A stretch of 64,000 nt of DNA. Origin: Coccinella septempunctata. Taxonomy: Eukaryota > Arthropoda > Insecta > Coleoptera > Coccinellidae. Positions 12,609-23,005 of the stretch are shown here, one piece after another. The notes below the pieces were generated by a model that saw only the letters and a program-made list of their open reading frames with translations, was not told the origin of the DNA and did no database searches. Numbering within the stretch: position 1 is the stretch's first letter; each line of letters starts with the position of its first letter. A program made the position numbers and the translations under genes. The stretch spans positions 36,597,021-36,661,020 of the forward strand of contig NC_058193.1 in NCBI RefSeq assembly GCF_907165205.1. Reading direction: 5' to 3'.

Positions 12609-13436
12609 TATGAGGATATATTGAAAAATTTTTAGCCTACTATAGAACCAAACAAAATTCAATGTCAAAAATATTACTACTCAACATATTCTCCTCTTAA
12701 ATGGATACATTTATTATATCGAACCTGCAACGTCCCTAGACCTTACTAAAAAAATGTTTCTTCTTGATGTGCAAACCAGACATCCATAGCTTTCATTACC
12801 TCCTCGTTGGAAGAAAATTTACGACCTTTTAAACTTTTTTTCAGTTGAGGAAAGAGATGATAGTCGGATGGAGCCAAATCTGGTGAATAAGGGGGGTGTT
12901 CTAGTAATTCAAACCATAAATCACGAATTTTTTGCATGGCAACATGAGATTTGTGTGCAGAGGTGTTGTCCTGCAAAAACAAAACACCTTTGGATAGCTT
13001 TCCGCGTCTTTTCTCTTTAATTTTTTCCCGCACAGTGGTCAGTAATGTCGAATAGTAATCTCCGGTTATTGTTCTACCCTTATACAAAAAATCAATCATG
13101 ATTACTCCATGGCAATCCCACAAAACTGAAGCAAGAACTTTTCCAGCAGATTTTTGGACACGAAAGTTCTTAGGTCTTGGAGAACCAGAGTGTCGCCATT
13201 CCATCGATTGTTGCTTTGTTTCTGGATCGTAGAAATGTACCCAAGTCTCATCCATAGTAACAATTCGGCTTAAGAAGGTACCTACATCGTTTTAAAATCG
13301 AGCACAGATCGATCGCGATGCTTCAACCCTTGCACGCTTTTGGTCAACATTCAAACATTTGGGTATCCATTTAGCAGCAATATTTTTTTATGCATGGAAC
13401 TAGTCTAGGCTAACTAGATATTAATATATCCTCGTA
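12609..13436 (-). mobile_element. mariner element, internally deleted copy (copy 1)
   Basis: Both ends carry the family TIR (TATGAGGATATATTG on the left and its counterpart TACGAGGATATATTA reading inwards from the right), and TA dinucleotides border them, as expected of mariner target sites. At 828 bp it is about two thirds the length of the near-complete copy at 24.46 kb. The missing segment removes the 5' part of the transposase gene. The deletion junction lies at an ATTGC shared by the 5' untranslated region and the interior of the complete copy. Confidence 0.92.
12677..13378 (-). pseudogene. mariner transposase, C-terminal two thirds
   Basis: The longest intact stretch, 12746-13255, encodes 169 residues. 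It starts at an internal Met in MDETWVHFYD, which includes the first catalytic Asp. It continues through LQDNTSAHKS (second Asp) to SPDLAPSDYHLFP (third Asp), a DDD mariner catalytic triad. Upstream, a diverged remnant of the KWIPKCLNVDQK region has a stop. The N-terminal helix-turn-helix DNA-binding domain is entirely deleted. Downstream a stop follows EETFF where the relatives continue to about 25 more residues. It cannot encode an active transposase. The family cuts and pastes the element at TA dinucleotides in the nucleus. Confidence 0.93.
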
Positions 13437-14262
13437 CAGTTCCACAGCTATTCAGAGGATTGAAGCTGTTTCTGTTTTCGAAGTAATTTTCTTGTCCTGA
13501 CAGAGTTTTCACAATGAAATTAGTGAAATAAACATAGCATTATTCTTATGTTTGCATTATTTTAGTTTTTACTTGAAATATGCAACGAACAGGCAGCTGA
13601 AGAATCTACACATGGAGAAATTATTGATCATTTTGTCTACAGATATGCAGATGACGAAAATTGCCAATTTTACAATTGTTCCGGTTTGTAATGAGGTTGA
13701 GGAATCCTCATTTTAGAGCCTGAGAATCTTCTCCCCGTAGATCACAACTACGGTGTGATACAGGAACACATTCTCAACATCTCGAATATTCGTCGAGATA
13801 ACCATATCCTATGGGCAGAATAATTGCAAACTGCATTCTCCTTAACGTCCATTCCAAGATGCCGCATCTCGCACTTGATGGATACGAACCAAGTCAAGAC
13901 AATTATTGACATTGCAAGCTGAGGATTTCACGTTTCCAGATTAAGTTTTCCCATTCCATTTTCCCGACGTAATTACCCATCGAATCAGCGATTTATTCTT
14001 GATATATCAGGAGCGAGCAGTAGCATTCTATGCATAATAATTTAAGAGATGTAGAAGTCGATTGGTACCAGAAGTAATGATACAGCAGGGCGTTTACGCA
14101 ATGGTAAATAATTCTGAGATAGATCTTTAATAAAAAGACCGGTGCTCACGATTCGTGCACGTTCATATCATCAATGCTACATTTAGTTGTTTTTCTTTTA
14201 AATTTGCCACACGAAGATGGCCCTGCCCTACGTGGTTCTATTGGAATTTCATGTTCCTAAGG
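13437..14262. other. No gene recognised
   Basis: AT-rich sequence without an ORF of note or a visible repeat. Confidence 0.5.
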
Positions 14263-14606
14263 TTACTATTCCTCCATTCTATACCTACACTGTTTTACTA
14301 TACCAAATGATCACTTAAAACTTCCTCAAGACCGAACGGTTGTGCTGAAATGGATGAAACTCTCAGATTTAAGACTAGAAGAGTTGTTCTTGCACAATAT
14401 GTATCACGTTTAGATCTACGATGATTTTCCTGGAAGATAAGTTACTCTAAAGACGACCTTCGAAAAATTCCCAAAAAGTTGGGTTCAGTTAAAACTTCCT
14501 CAAGACCGAACGGTTGTGCCGAAATGGATGAAATTCTCAGATTTATTACTAGAGAATTCGTCTTACTATTCTTCCATACTATACCTACCACTATTTTCTA
14601 TCCAAA
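14263..14606 (-). repeat. 174-bp repeat, third locus, flanked by 45-bp direct repeats
   Basis: CCGAACGG recurs at 14332 and 14506, 174 bp apart, in the same orientation as the 10.70 kb copies; the repeat proper spans about 14314-14554. The sequence on its left (14263-14307, starting TTACTATTCCTCC) and on its right (14563-14606, starting TTACTATTCTTCC) are about 85% identical direct repeats. Either the flank was duplicated when the repeat arrived, or the flank belongs to a larger repeat unit. Confidence 0.85.
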
Positions 14607-16035
14607 CTTGTATAAACGAAGAAAGATAAGTGAAATTTTTCATGCATCTAGCTCGTTCGTGCAAAACTAGCTCAAGTTATGATTTATATTTCCAAGTTGG
14701 TTCAAACAAAGGAAGTATGCATCATTATGATGTGTAGAACAAGAATAAGAATTGGTACGGTATTTCGAATTCAAGATCTGTACCACAAGGAAGCCATCAT
14801 CAAGACAAACATGTAATACTTATTTCAAATTACGCATTGTGTACTAATAAGGTTATAATCTGCAGTAACAATATTTGTAATTCCTGATTCGTCATCGGGA
14901 TCGCATCATACACACAATAGGACAATATTAAAGATATACCAGTATAGTATTTCGATATACATCCTTACGTCCACTTCTATTTTTATGCAATTCATATATA
15001 GGTAGTAGACATGCGTTACCACCTGTTGAAACGCCTGTAAATGTATGCCATATTCGATGAACAATATTAAATATTACTTCATTTGCTTCGCGATATAGTT
15101 ATCTTCTAGTTCTGATTTGTAAGAATGCCATAAATAGTACAGGGGGAACGTCATATGTATTGAAGTTGGGCAAAAAAACGTAGGATCAGGTTGCCGAGTT
15201 GGCACAAAGGCATTCATATATGAATTTGTCCCATACTCACTGATTTCACTCGCTGATAAATATACGGAGGCCTTTTTCCCAATGGCCATTCTTGTTGATG
15301 GTTTGATTTCGATCGACAACAATCCTGGGAGTTTTCACTTGATATCTTCTCGCGAAACGTAATTTTGTTCAGTGAGCTCTAACTTTTTCTTCGGATCAAC
15401 CTAACCTAACCTAAAATACACACATGAATATAGTTTCTTTTTCGAATTCTTGGACACTGATTGGATGATCTTCTATATCAATCGATCGGAGAATATCACC
15501 CAGTTAACCAAAATCGAGTATTTAATATGAAGGATGATCCAATTAGTGAAATAAAGCAGCACATGGAGATTTCGTGCCCAGAATTCAAATCATCCTCGTG
15601 ACATTCTAAATCCTCCTCTTCTTCGGAGGGATCCAAATTTGGATGGCATCGCCTCATTCTTCGGAGAACGAAAACAAAAGTTGTTGAGTGGTTGGGGCTC
15701 CGAAAAAAGAGTGGCGCTGGTAGGTTGAAATGAATTCTTGATCTAGAAGTCATAATTTCTGTCCACTTTTGGGGTTAGGTATGTATAGAGGTCTTTCGAT
15801 CTTCTTTGCTCGTATGTGGTGAAAATGTAGAAATGGAAGGATTATTTGCCTCCTTACATCGCTCATATGAGTGTATTTGTCTTGAATTATTGTTCCATCA
15901 GTAGATTTTTCCGATGATATAATGTAGAGATGCAGAAACAATTAATGGATTTAGAATTTATTGAAGACGAGGAAGACTTGATGATGAGATGATTTCCGAA
16001 CTCGGATCATTAATGAATGCCATCAAATTACCCAA
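14607..16035. other. No gene recognised; short TTAGG-like run
   Basis: ORFs of at most 85 codons with no recognised family. Three consecutive CCTAA units (about 15399-15413) match the insect telomere motif TTAGG on the minus strand. Three units are too few to be a telomere and are common inside insect genomes. Confidence 0.5.
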
Positions 16036-17153
16036 GCGTCACCATAGCAACGAACAATAACTCATTAGAAGTGTCAGTGTGAAGTTTGAGGTCAAAAAAG
16101 TAAACCAGAGTTACGCAATAAATTAAAAGAAAGAAGATGTCCACCGAATTTGTGAAAATCGAAAAATTGGAGTATCGAACCATCATCAAGTACCTGTATT
16201 TAAAAGGGTTAAGAGATAAGCAGATTTGCTTAATATCCTTGGTGATCAATTTCCTTCGTATGCGACCGTGAAAAACTGGACTGCAAGCTTCAAAAAAGGG
16301 TAAATTTTCCATTGAAGATGATGACCGATCGGGAAGGCCAGTTTCTGTGTCAGTCCCCGAAAATATCGATGCAGTTCATGACATGATTTTATCAGACCGT
16401 CGAATTGGGCTGAAACGGATATCTGAAACTCTGAATATTTCATACGAACGCATTCATCATATAGTTCACGTCAATTTGGACATGAGAAAAATTGCTCCAA
16501 AATGGATCCCCAATGTTTGAATGTTGACCAAAAGCGTGCAGGGTTAGAAGCATCGCGTTCGATCTGTGCTCGATTTGAAAACGATGTAGACTTCTTAAAC
16601 CGAATTGGTACTATGGATGAGACTTGGGTACATTTGTACGATCCAGAAACAAAGCAACAATCGATGGAATGGCAACACTGTGGTTCTCCAAGACCTAAGA
16701 AGTTTCGTGTCCAAAAATCTGCTGGAAAAGTTCTTGCTTAAGTTTTTTGGGATTGTCATGGAGTAATCATGATTGATTTGTTGCTTAAGGGTAGAACAAT
16801 AACCGGAGATTACCATTCGATGTTACTGACACGAAGAGAAAGGACGCGGAAAACTATCCAAAGATGTTTATTCACTAGATTTGGCTCCATCCGACTATCA
16901 TCGCTTTCCTCAACGGAATAAAAGTTTAAAAGGTCGTAAATTTTCTTCCAACGAGGAGGTAATGAAAGCTTTGACGGTCTGGTTTGCAGAGCAAGAAGAA
17001 ACATTTTTTTTTGAAAGGTCTAGAAACGTTGCAGGTTCGCTGTAGTAAATGTATCCAATTAAGAGGAGAATATATTAAGTATTAAAATATTTTGACATTG
17101 AAATTTTCTTTGTTTCTATGGTAGGCTAAGAATTTTTCAATATATCCTCGTAT
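16036..17153 (+). mobile_element. mariner element, 5'-truncated and internally deleted (copy 2)
   Basis: Homology to the other mariner copies starts abruptly near 16036, inside the 5' untranslated region (GCGT.ACCATAGCAACGAAC), so the left TIR is missing. The right end keeps the family TIR (CAATATATCCTCGTA, ending at 17153). Internal deletions remove part of the transposase, including the second catalytic Asp. Confidence 0.92.
16137..17085 (+). pseudogene. mariner transposase, multiply disabled
   Basis: The ancestral start ATG at 16137 (MSTEFVKIEKLEY) opens the N-terminal helix-turn-helix region. A deletion near GDQFPS and a second shift near SFKKGK break the frame. The stretch 16502-16741 restores MDETWVHLYDPETKQQS with the first catalytic Asp, then ends in a nonsense codon after SAGKVLA. 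A deletion near 16830-16870 joins the ITGDYHS region to SLDLAPSDYH, removing the LQDNAPAHKS block with the second Asp. The C-terminus is frameshifted again at a T-run. The ancestral product would have been about 354 residues. Confidence 0.93.
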
Positions 17154-17164
17154 TACCTACTGCA

Positions 17165-17460
17165 TGGAAGTGAATGGTGCTCATTTCCTGCATTTAATAA
17201 ACTAATCACAAAAGTAAGCACTCTTCCACTATTTTACCTATCATTTCATTATCGATGGAAATTTTCAAGCGAAATTTCAGCATCAGATAGTACTAGATGA
17301 CATCTTCAACATAAGGGGGTTCCAGTTACGGGGATGCAAACAGCGAAAAAGTTGTCCCCCTTCGAGTAAGAAATTGACGGGTTCGAGAGATTTCCCACAT
17401 TTTCATTTTAAAGCCGTAAAATCGAGTTGTTAATTTTGGTTGGACCACCCTTAACTTATA
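17165..17460 (+). repeat. Dispersed repeat ending in TTGGACCAC (copy A)
   Basis: Blocks such as TAATAAACTAATCACAAAAG, CAGTTACGGG.ATGCAAA, AAAAGTTGT.CCCCTTC and TTGACGGGTT recur, in the same order and inverted, at 59.78-59.96 kb. Both copies end in a TTGGACCAC motif. This copy carries about 100 bp of additional internal sequence. It begins about 10 bp after the mariner right end. It is probably a non-autonomous transposon, but its second terminus was not found. Confidence 0.7.
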
Positions 17461-18384
17461 TTCCGAAGATTATCGAGATGAATCTAGAAATTTTCATCGT
17501 CTTTTCCACCTCGAAGAGCTACCAGACTTTGGACCCGAAGAAAAAACCGAACCCGAAAGGTATCCACACACTTATGGAAGAAAACGAAAAAACGTAGGAG
17601 CACGTGGCCATATTCAACGAAAGATTCGGCCGGCCTCTCATGAATAATGCACTCCGAAATCAAAATCCGAGTAGTTGCATCGTTTTTCTGCCGGCCGATT
17701 CCACGTGCTGCCTTCCTACCTGCTGAATTTCAAATCGGATTGAAATATCTCCCTGTGGAGGCTTTGTGTTCCGATGCCCGTTTCAGGGAGCCGCAGAGAT
17801 GTTTGACTCTACATGGAATTCATTTGTGCCCTTGCCAAATTCAAATACTAATAAGGGTACCATTGTTGGGCCGAAAAGGAGGGAAGGAAAAAATATGACG
17901 TTCGGTCTGGTCTAGAACGGAGGACAAAGAATTTCATCGACTCTGTAAATCGTCAAAAAACGCTCGCATAGTCAATTCACTATGCAGTTTCCTAATTATT
18001 TTTCGCTTCCAGGTTCTATAAAAAAATCCAGAAACGAGACTGAGAAAACCAGGAACAATCATTCAGATTGTTTTCTGATTTTTCTTTCAGAACAGAAAAT
18101 TATAATCAGTCCTGCTATAATGATCTTTCACAAATGTTCCATTTACTCAATCCTTTCAAATTGAAAATTACCGTTATGGAGCTGTTAATTTTTTCTGGCA
18201 AGGAATGAGTTAATTACAAATTTTTTCGCAACCATTCATTTACCTGTTCATCACAGATTTCTTGAACAAGGCTGTCAATGTTGCTCTGACAATAAACTGT
18301 TTTCAACCTTTAAAAAACGAAGATATCTGTGATCATTTTCAAGGATTTTTACGTTCAAAATATAACTGCGAAAATCAATGAATT
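17461..18384. other. No gene recognised
   Basis: One 83-codon ORF (17647-17898) lies in a more GC-rich patch containing GCCGGCCG motifs. It has no recognisable domain. Confidence 0.5.
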
Positions 18385-19105
18385 GAACTGTATGAGCGAA
18401 ATTAGAATCTATAGATATATGGGTATCGTACAATGTGTTCAATAAAGAGACATCTGCGTTCATTCAATCGATCTAATTTCAGTTTAAAGTTTGCTGTAAT
18501 GCCAGCATTTCATTTGGAGGAATTGAAGGAATTTTCAGCCATCATAAGGCAATGAACTATAGGGTTGCCATCTTTGGGTGGAAGGACAAACTCGAGCTAG
18601 AGGGAGCTGGATTAAAGAATTCTGATTATGTCGGAGTCTGCTTCGAATACTATTGATTACAGAGTCTTAGTACACACTTATGACCGCAAGGTGTCAACAC
18701 CATCAGGAAGAGATCTCAGCGCTCTAATTCCCAAAATTTAACTGTTTGAGTGATATTAGAATCGATAGATATATGGTCATCGTACGATGTGTTGAATAAA
18801 GAGACATCTGCGTTCATTCAATCGATCTAATTTCAGTTTAAAGTTTGCTGTAATGCCAGCGTTTTATTTGGAGGAATTGAAGGAATTTTCAGCCATCAGG
18901 AGGCAATGAACTAAAGGGGTGCCATCTTTGGGTGGAAAGGCAAACTCGAGAAGGTGAACGCGAGAGGGAGCTGGATTGAAGAATTCTGTTTATGTCGGAA
19001 TCTGCTTCGAATTCTATTGATTACAGAGTTTTAGTACACACTTATGACCCCAAGGTGACAACACCATCAGGAAGAGATTTCAGCGCTCTAAATCCCAAAA
19101 TATTT
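18385..19105 (+). repeat. 354-bp tandem duplication, two copies
   Basis: CATTCAATCG followed by ATCTAATTTC occurs at 18461 and again at 18815, 354 bp apart. The two copies remain about 90% identical through GTTTGCTGTAATGCCAGC, TTGCCATCTTTGGGTGG and AGTACACACTTATGACC, up to CCCAAAAT. The second copy contains about 14 extra bases (near AAGGTGAACGCGAG). No coding signal was recognised in the unit. Confidence 0.9.
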
Positions 19106-20609
19106 AGTGGCTATCCCTAGATCGGCCCATGTTCCGATTGTTATGATTAGCCGAATAGCGAAAGTAACCACCTATGTACTTATATGAGCTACAAGCATAA
19201 AGTAAGTGATAGGTGCTTTAATGAAATACAAAAAATTCATTTAATCTATTCCCCCTCATTACAGTTTAAATTCCAGCAGGCCTCACACCATATTATGTCG
19301 ACAGAAAACAGGAATCGATCGATTTTCCGTATGAAAGCTCGCATTTTCCTCGCATTCATCCACTTGGTTAACTATTCATCCAAAAATTCCGGCCTCCTGT
19401 GTTCCAATAAATTTATTCATGGCATTCGACCGAGCTGGAGCTGAAATCCTGAAAATGATTTTTCCACTCCCGATCGCAACACCTGAAACTACCCGCAGGT
19501 CCGGTGAATTGTAGTCTGGAACAAAAAGAAGGGTGGGAAAATTCACACTGTACTTTCGTCTATCTGGAAAAAGTGATTCTCCGTCGACCTCAACGAAAAA
19601 GGGACGTTTTATGTAGGTACATACTAATTACACAACACTTACAGGGAATTGGCAACTACGGCGACGTAGCCGAGGCCAGCAAATAGGTGAGTACTTACTT
19701 TTTTTCATAAAGGTAAGTAGAGGTCGACTAAAAAATGTGATATGCACCTCGCCAATAGATCTGAAAGCAGTCCTATGTCGAAGTCAAGCAGCCAAAGAAT
19801 CGCTCATTCACTTAGTACACTGAATTTCAGGTTTCAATTGCACCTTAAGTCGGACAAACAGTCAGATTTGAGGCGATGAGACGGCCTCAAATCCTTGTGT
19901 CAGTACTTAATTGAATCTCGCGTGTCTTTCATCATTCAATTTTTCCTAAACCGGGATGGATTCGAGAGCTCAAGAGTACGATTCCATGAAAAACGTTGAA
20001 TGTCAATTTTGACAGCTTTATTGATCGGTTGACAGCTGCGGGAAAGTTGGGAAATCCTCGCTAAACGTCTGAATTTCCAGGAAACGGAGCTGGGATCTTG
20101 GGAGAAATGGAAGGAACATGCTTTCAGTATTATTGTTTTTATGAGTGGTTCCAATATGAGGATTTTATGATCGACCATTCTCGGAGGCGCGACGAATACC
20201 TCCCTTTGTTCGGTTTTATTCTCCTTCATTTATTCATTCAATTATTTCTTATTGGACTGTGCGTATTCTGCGGGAAGTATTGTGGAAATCGTTGTATTGG
20301 GACGGAAAACCGTCCTCGGGAAGACAGTGGCGGCTCGGAGGACATTCTTATATGGAAAACAAGCCATATCTAGCGTCCCCCTTGTTTGTCTTTGTACTGA
20401 ATTTGCTCAGGAAATCGTGGAAAACTGATAGTTTTCGTATCAATCCATAAACTTTCCCTGTTGAAGAATTAGGAATTCTAAAATGCAAAAGTTAGATACA
20501 TATGAGGAATGAAAAACACATTTTTCTAACGTACAGGCTCAGAAATTACCGGAGAGGTGATATGAGAAGCTTGGTTATTTTGTGGAGTGAATTTAGTTTG
20601 TTTCTTTGT
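19106..20609. other. No certain gene; possible micro-exon inside
   Basis: ORFs up to 97 codons without recognisable motifs. A locally GC-rich block with good splice signals lies at 19646-19687 and is listed separately. Confidence 0.45.
19646..19687 (+). other. Candidate 42-nt exon with strong splice signals
   Basis: The block follows an acceptor-like ACACTTACAG and is followed by the donor GTGAGTACTT. It is far richer in GC than the surrounding DNA (about 57%). Its 42 nt are a multiple of three. In frame 0 it reads GIGNYGDVAEASK then a stop just at the donor; the +2 frame is open throughout (NWQLRRRSRGQQI). It could be an internal micro-exon, a UTR or lncRNA exon, or chance. No neighbouring exon was found in the window. 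This is inference from signal quality only. Confidence 0.25.
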
Positions 20610-20765
20610 ATTTCCAGGAGTGACACAGCTCATTATGAAAATTTAAATGACGATATCTTTTCATCAGGACCAAATCGGAAGAAATGGTATAGGAAAAAAG
20701 TGTTTTTTTTGACATAAAGAATCTACTGTTGAAATTTTTGTACGAGTCAAAGACTGACCCTGTAT
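20610..20765 (+). repeat. Dispersed repeat B, copy 1
   Basis: Contains ACTGTTGAAATTTTTGTACG and GAGTCAAAGACTG, preceded by GGAAGAAATGGTATAGG. Related copies lie at about 22280-22450 (inverted) and 22900-23005 (direct). It runs out at GACCCTGTATTT, which recalls the CCACCCTGTATA ends seen elsewhere in the window. Confidence 0.75.
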
Positions 20766-20849
20766 TTCACCATTGCATGAGTATTAACTTGGGGTTGCAT
20801 ACTCAAAGATATCTCTCAATAAGTCTGACAGATTTATGGTAACATTGTT

Positions 20850-21775
20850 AACAGACCCATATATACGAAGCTTTGGGCTTTAGACTCAATATAGACAAAA
20901 CCAAAATCCTGGTTAGTCCGCCAGAAAGCCTTCAAACACATATCAGCCTGGAGAATGAAACCCTAGAACAGGTCGAGCAGTTCAAATACTTGGGAAGCTT
21001 CATTAATACTAGGGCTAAACTAGACACGGAAATACACAGCCGTATCAATTCGGCATCACGGGCATTCTGGAAGCTAAAAGTCAGATTCAAAATCACGACC
21101 TCAATCTGAAGACCAAGACAGCTGTTTACAAAGCAGTGGTCCTCCCAACGCTTCTTTACGGAAGCAAAAGCTGGACGCCCTACAGGCGACATATTGAACA
21201 GCTTGAACAAACGCAACAACGTCATCTAAGGCAAATAATGCACATCAGATGGTTCCGCAAGGTTTCGAATGCAGAAGTCTTGCAACGCGCGAGTTGTACA
21301 ACAATTGAGACTCAAGTAACGAGGGCCCGACTCAGATGGAGCGGCCACATTATGAGGATGCAAGACACAAGACTCCCCAAAATAGCTCTGTATGGCGAAT
21401 TCACAGAGGAAGCTCGGAAACCAGGAGGCCAGTATAAGCGTTTCAAGGATACACTACATCAATCCCTAAAATCAATCATAACTGGGAACAACTAGCGTTA
21501 GACAGATCACAGTGGAGGTCTATGGTGCACAGTTATAATGGAGACTCGAGAAGAATACAGCGGCGTCCAGATTTGGTTGGTAACTATCCATGCCCGGAGT
21601 GTGGAAGAATCTGTAGGTCACGGTTGGGTCTCTTCAGTCACAGGAGGGCACACAGTCGCAATTAGAACTAAGAAATTAGGGTTTGATAGCACCAATTTTT
21701 TTGACAATCTTTTTGTAGGTTTATTCTCGGTAACGAGATACAGCCAATGAATGAATGAATGAATGAATGAGAGTG
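20850..21775 (+). mobile_element. Non-LTR retrotransposon, 5'-truncated
   Basis: The 3' part of a LINE: the end of the reverse transcriptase, its C-terminal domain with a zinc finger, a short 3' untranslated region and a terminal AATG microsatellite (21746-21770). The 5' end is missing, as is usual after incomplete target-primed reverse transcription. Two more copies lie inverted at 60.4-61.45 kb. Confidence 0.9.
20873..21665 (+). pseudogene. LINE reverse transcriptase C-terminus with C2H2 finger
   Basis: 20873-21109 carries the RT signature LNIDKTKIL and the FKYLGSFI block typical of LINE RT palm and thumb regions. A one-base shift near 21085 moves the frame to 21136-21495, which includes VLPTLLYGSKSWTPYRRHIE and LRWSGHIMRM. 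A second shift near 21480 restores WEQLALDRSQWR. The reading frame ends at a TAG (21663-21665) after a C-x2-C-x12-H-x3-H zinc finger (CPECGRICRSRLGLFSHRR, then AH). The protein would act in target-primed reverse transcription; the finger probably binds nucleic acid. Two frameshifts and 5' loss make it inactive. The clade was not assigned. Confidence 0.9.
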
Positions 21776-22279
21776 AATATTAAAAAAAATTGTTTCTCTT
21801 AGCTACACCCACTTATCGAGATATGTGTTATTTATCCATTCTTGACGAATTCCCGAATCTACCCTTCTTATTCGGTTATGTCCCTGAAGCATTTCGGCTA
21901 TGCAAATAAACTGATTCAGAAATCTCTTCCATCCAACTAACGGATTCATGCAAATCCAAGATACGTCAACAGAGGAGAAAATCTACTCCAGAGAGCGCGG
22001 AAGATTTCCGTTTCAGACACATAAACCTAATTTGGAGCCACTTTCAATGATTAATTTTCGCGATAGTCTACTTGAAATGAGTACCATAACGGGGTTCTTC
22101 GATTTATAAGGATTTTTATTATTTTTATCGCGTTCCCGAATGCTTCAAGGGTAGGGGGGTTTCAGAGTTTCTTTATCCAGAAGCAGGTCGTTAATCTTTC
22201 GGGGAATTATTGGGGAAAAAACAAGAACCGACAAAGAGAACCATAGAAAATTACTGAAGGTTCAGAATAAAAGCCAGAC

Positions 22280-22450
22280 GAGGTGAAGAACAAAACTTTT
22301 TCCTTTTTTATGAAGGGTGAGTCTTTGATTCGTACAAATATTTCAACAGTTGCTTCTTGGGGTCTGAAGAAACACTTTTCTCCTGTACCATTCTTTCCAA
22401 TTCGGGCCTGATAAAAATATTTTAAAGCCATTTTAAATTTTCATAATGAG
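22280..22450 (-). repeat. Dispersed repeat B, copy 2 (inverted)
   Basis: Reverse complement of the 20.6 kb copy: CAGTCTTTGA-like GAGTCTTTGATTCGTACAAA, then TTTCAACAGT and CACTTTTCTCCTGTACCATT. Similarity continues to CATAATGAG, which matches the CATTATGAAAATTTAAA start of copy 1. Confidence 0.75.
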
Positions 22451-22899
22451 CCACCCCTGGAAAACAAAATTACCTTCAGAATAACTAGCTAAATCTGTGA
22501 CACTACACATCTGTGGATCTTTTAAACAGAGTTGTATTCAGCCAAACTACCCAATTTTCCAACTTTCACAGAAATGTTTTTATTTTTTAACATCAAATGA
22601 CTCGAAAACAGCGCATTATATGAGAAAATATGAAGAATACTTATTTTACAAACCGTTCAAATATTCATTAGATAGCGTCCAACTTAGTTTCAAGAGTTGG
22701 GTTCCTTGAATTTTTGGTATTTTTTTGGGACGTAAGGGCCAAAATGGGTAAGCTGGAAGACGTGGGTTATATATTGTATTCGAAAAAGATTCAGCCAATA
22801 AATGAAGAACTATATTCCGAAATTCATTTCATTCGATAAAACAGCTTGTGAGATAGAACTAAAAATAATTTGTTTAAGGATTTTCAACAGCCTGTATCT

Positions 22900-23005
22900 T
22901 TTAAACAGAGCCGATTTGGAAAAAATGGTAAGGGAAAAGAGTGTCTCTTCAACCTCAAGAATTTACTGTTGAAATATTTGTACGAGTCAAAGACTGCATA
23001 TGATC
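22900..23005 (+). repeat. Dispersed repeat B, copy 3
   Basis: Shares ATGGTAAGGGAAAAGAGTGT, TTACTGTTGAAATATTTGTACG and AGTCAAAGACTG with the other copies. It lies in opposite orientation to copy 2, so the two could pair as a hairpin about 0.45 kb apart. Confidence 0.75.

Noticed and set aside
15399..15413. (CCTAA)3 as a telomere or chromosome end
   Set aside because: Only three units, flanked by ordinary sequence; too short to indicate a telomere.
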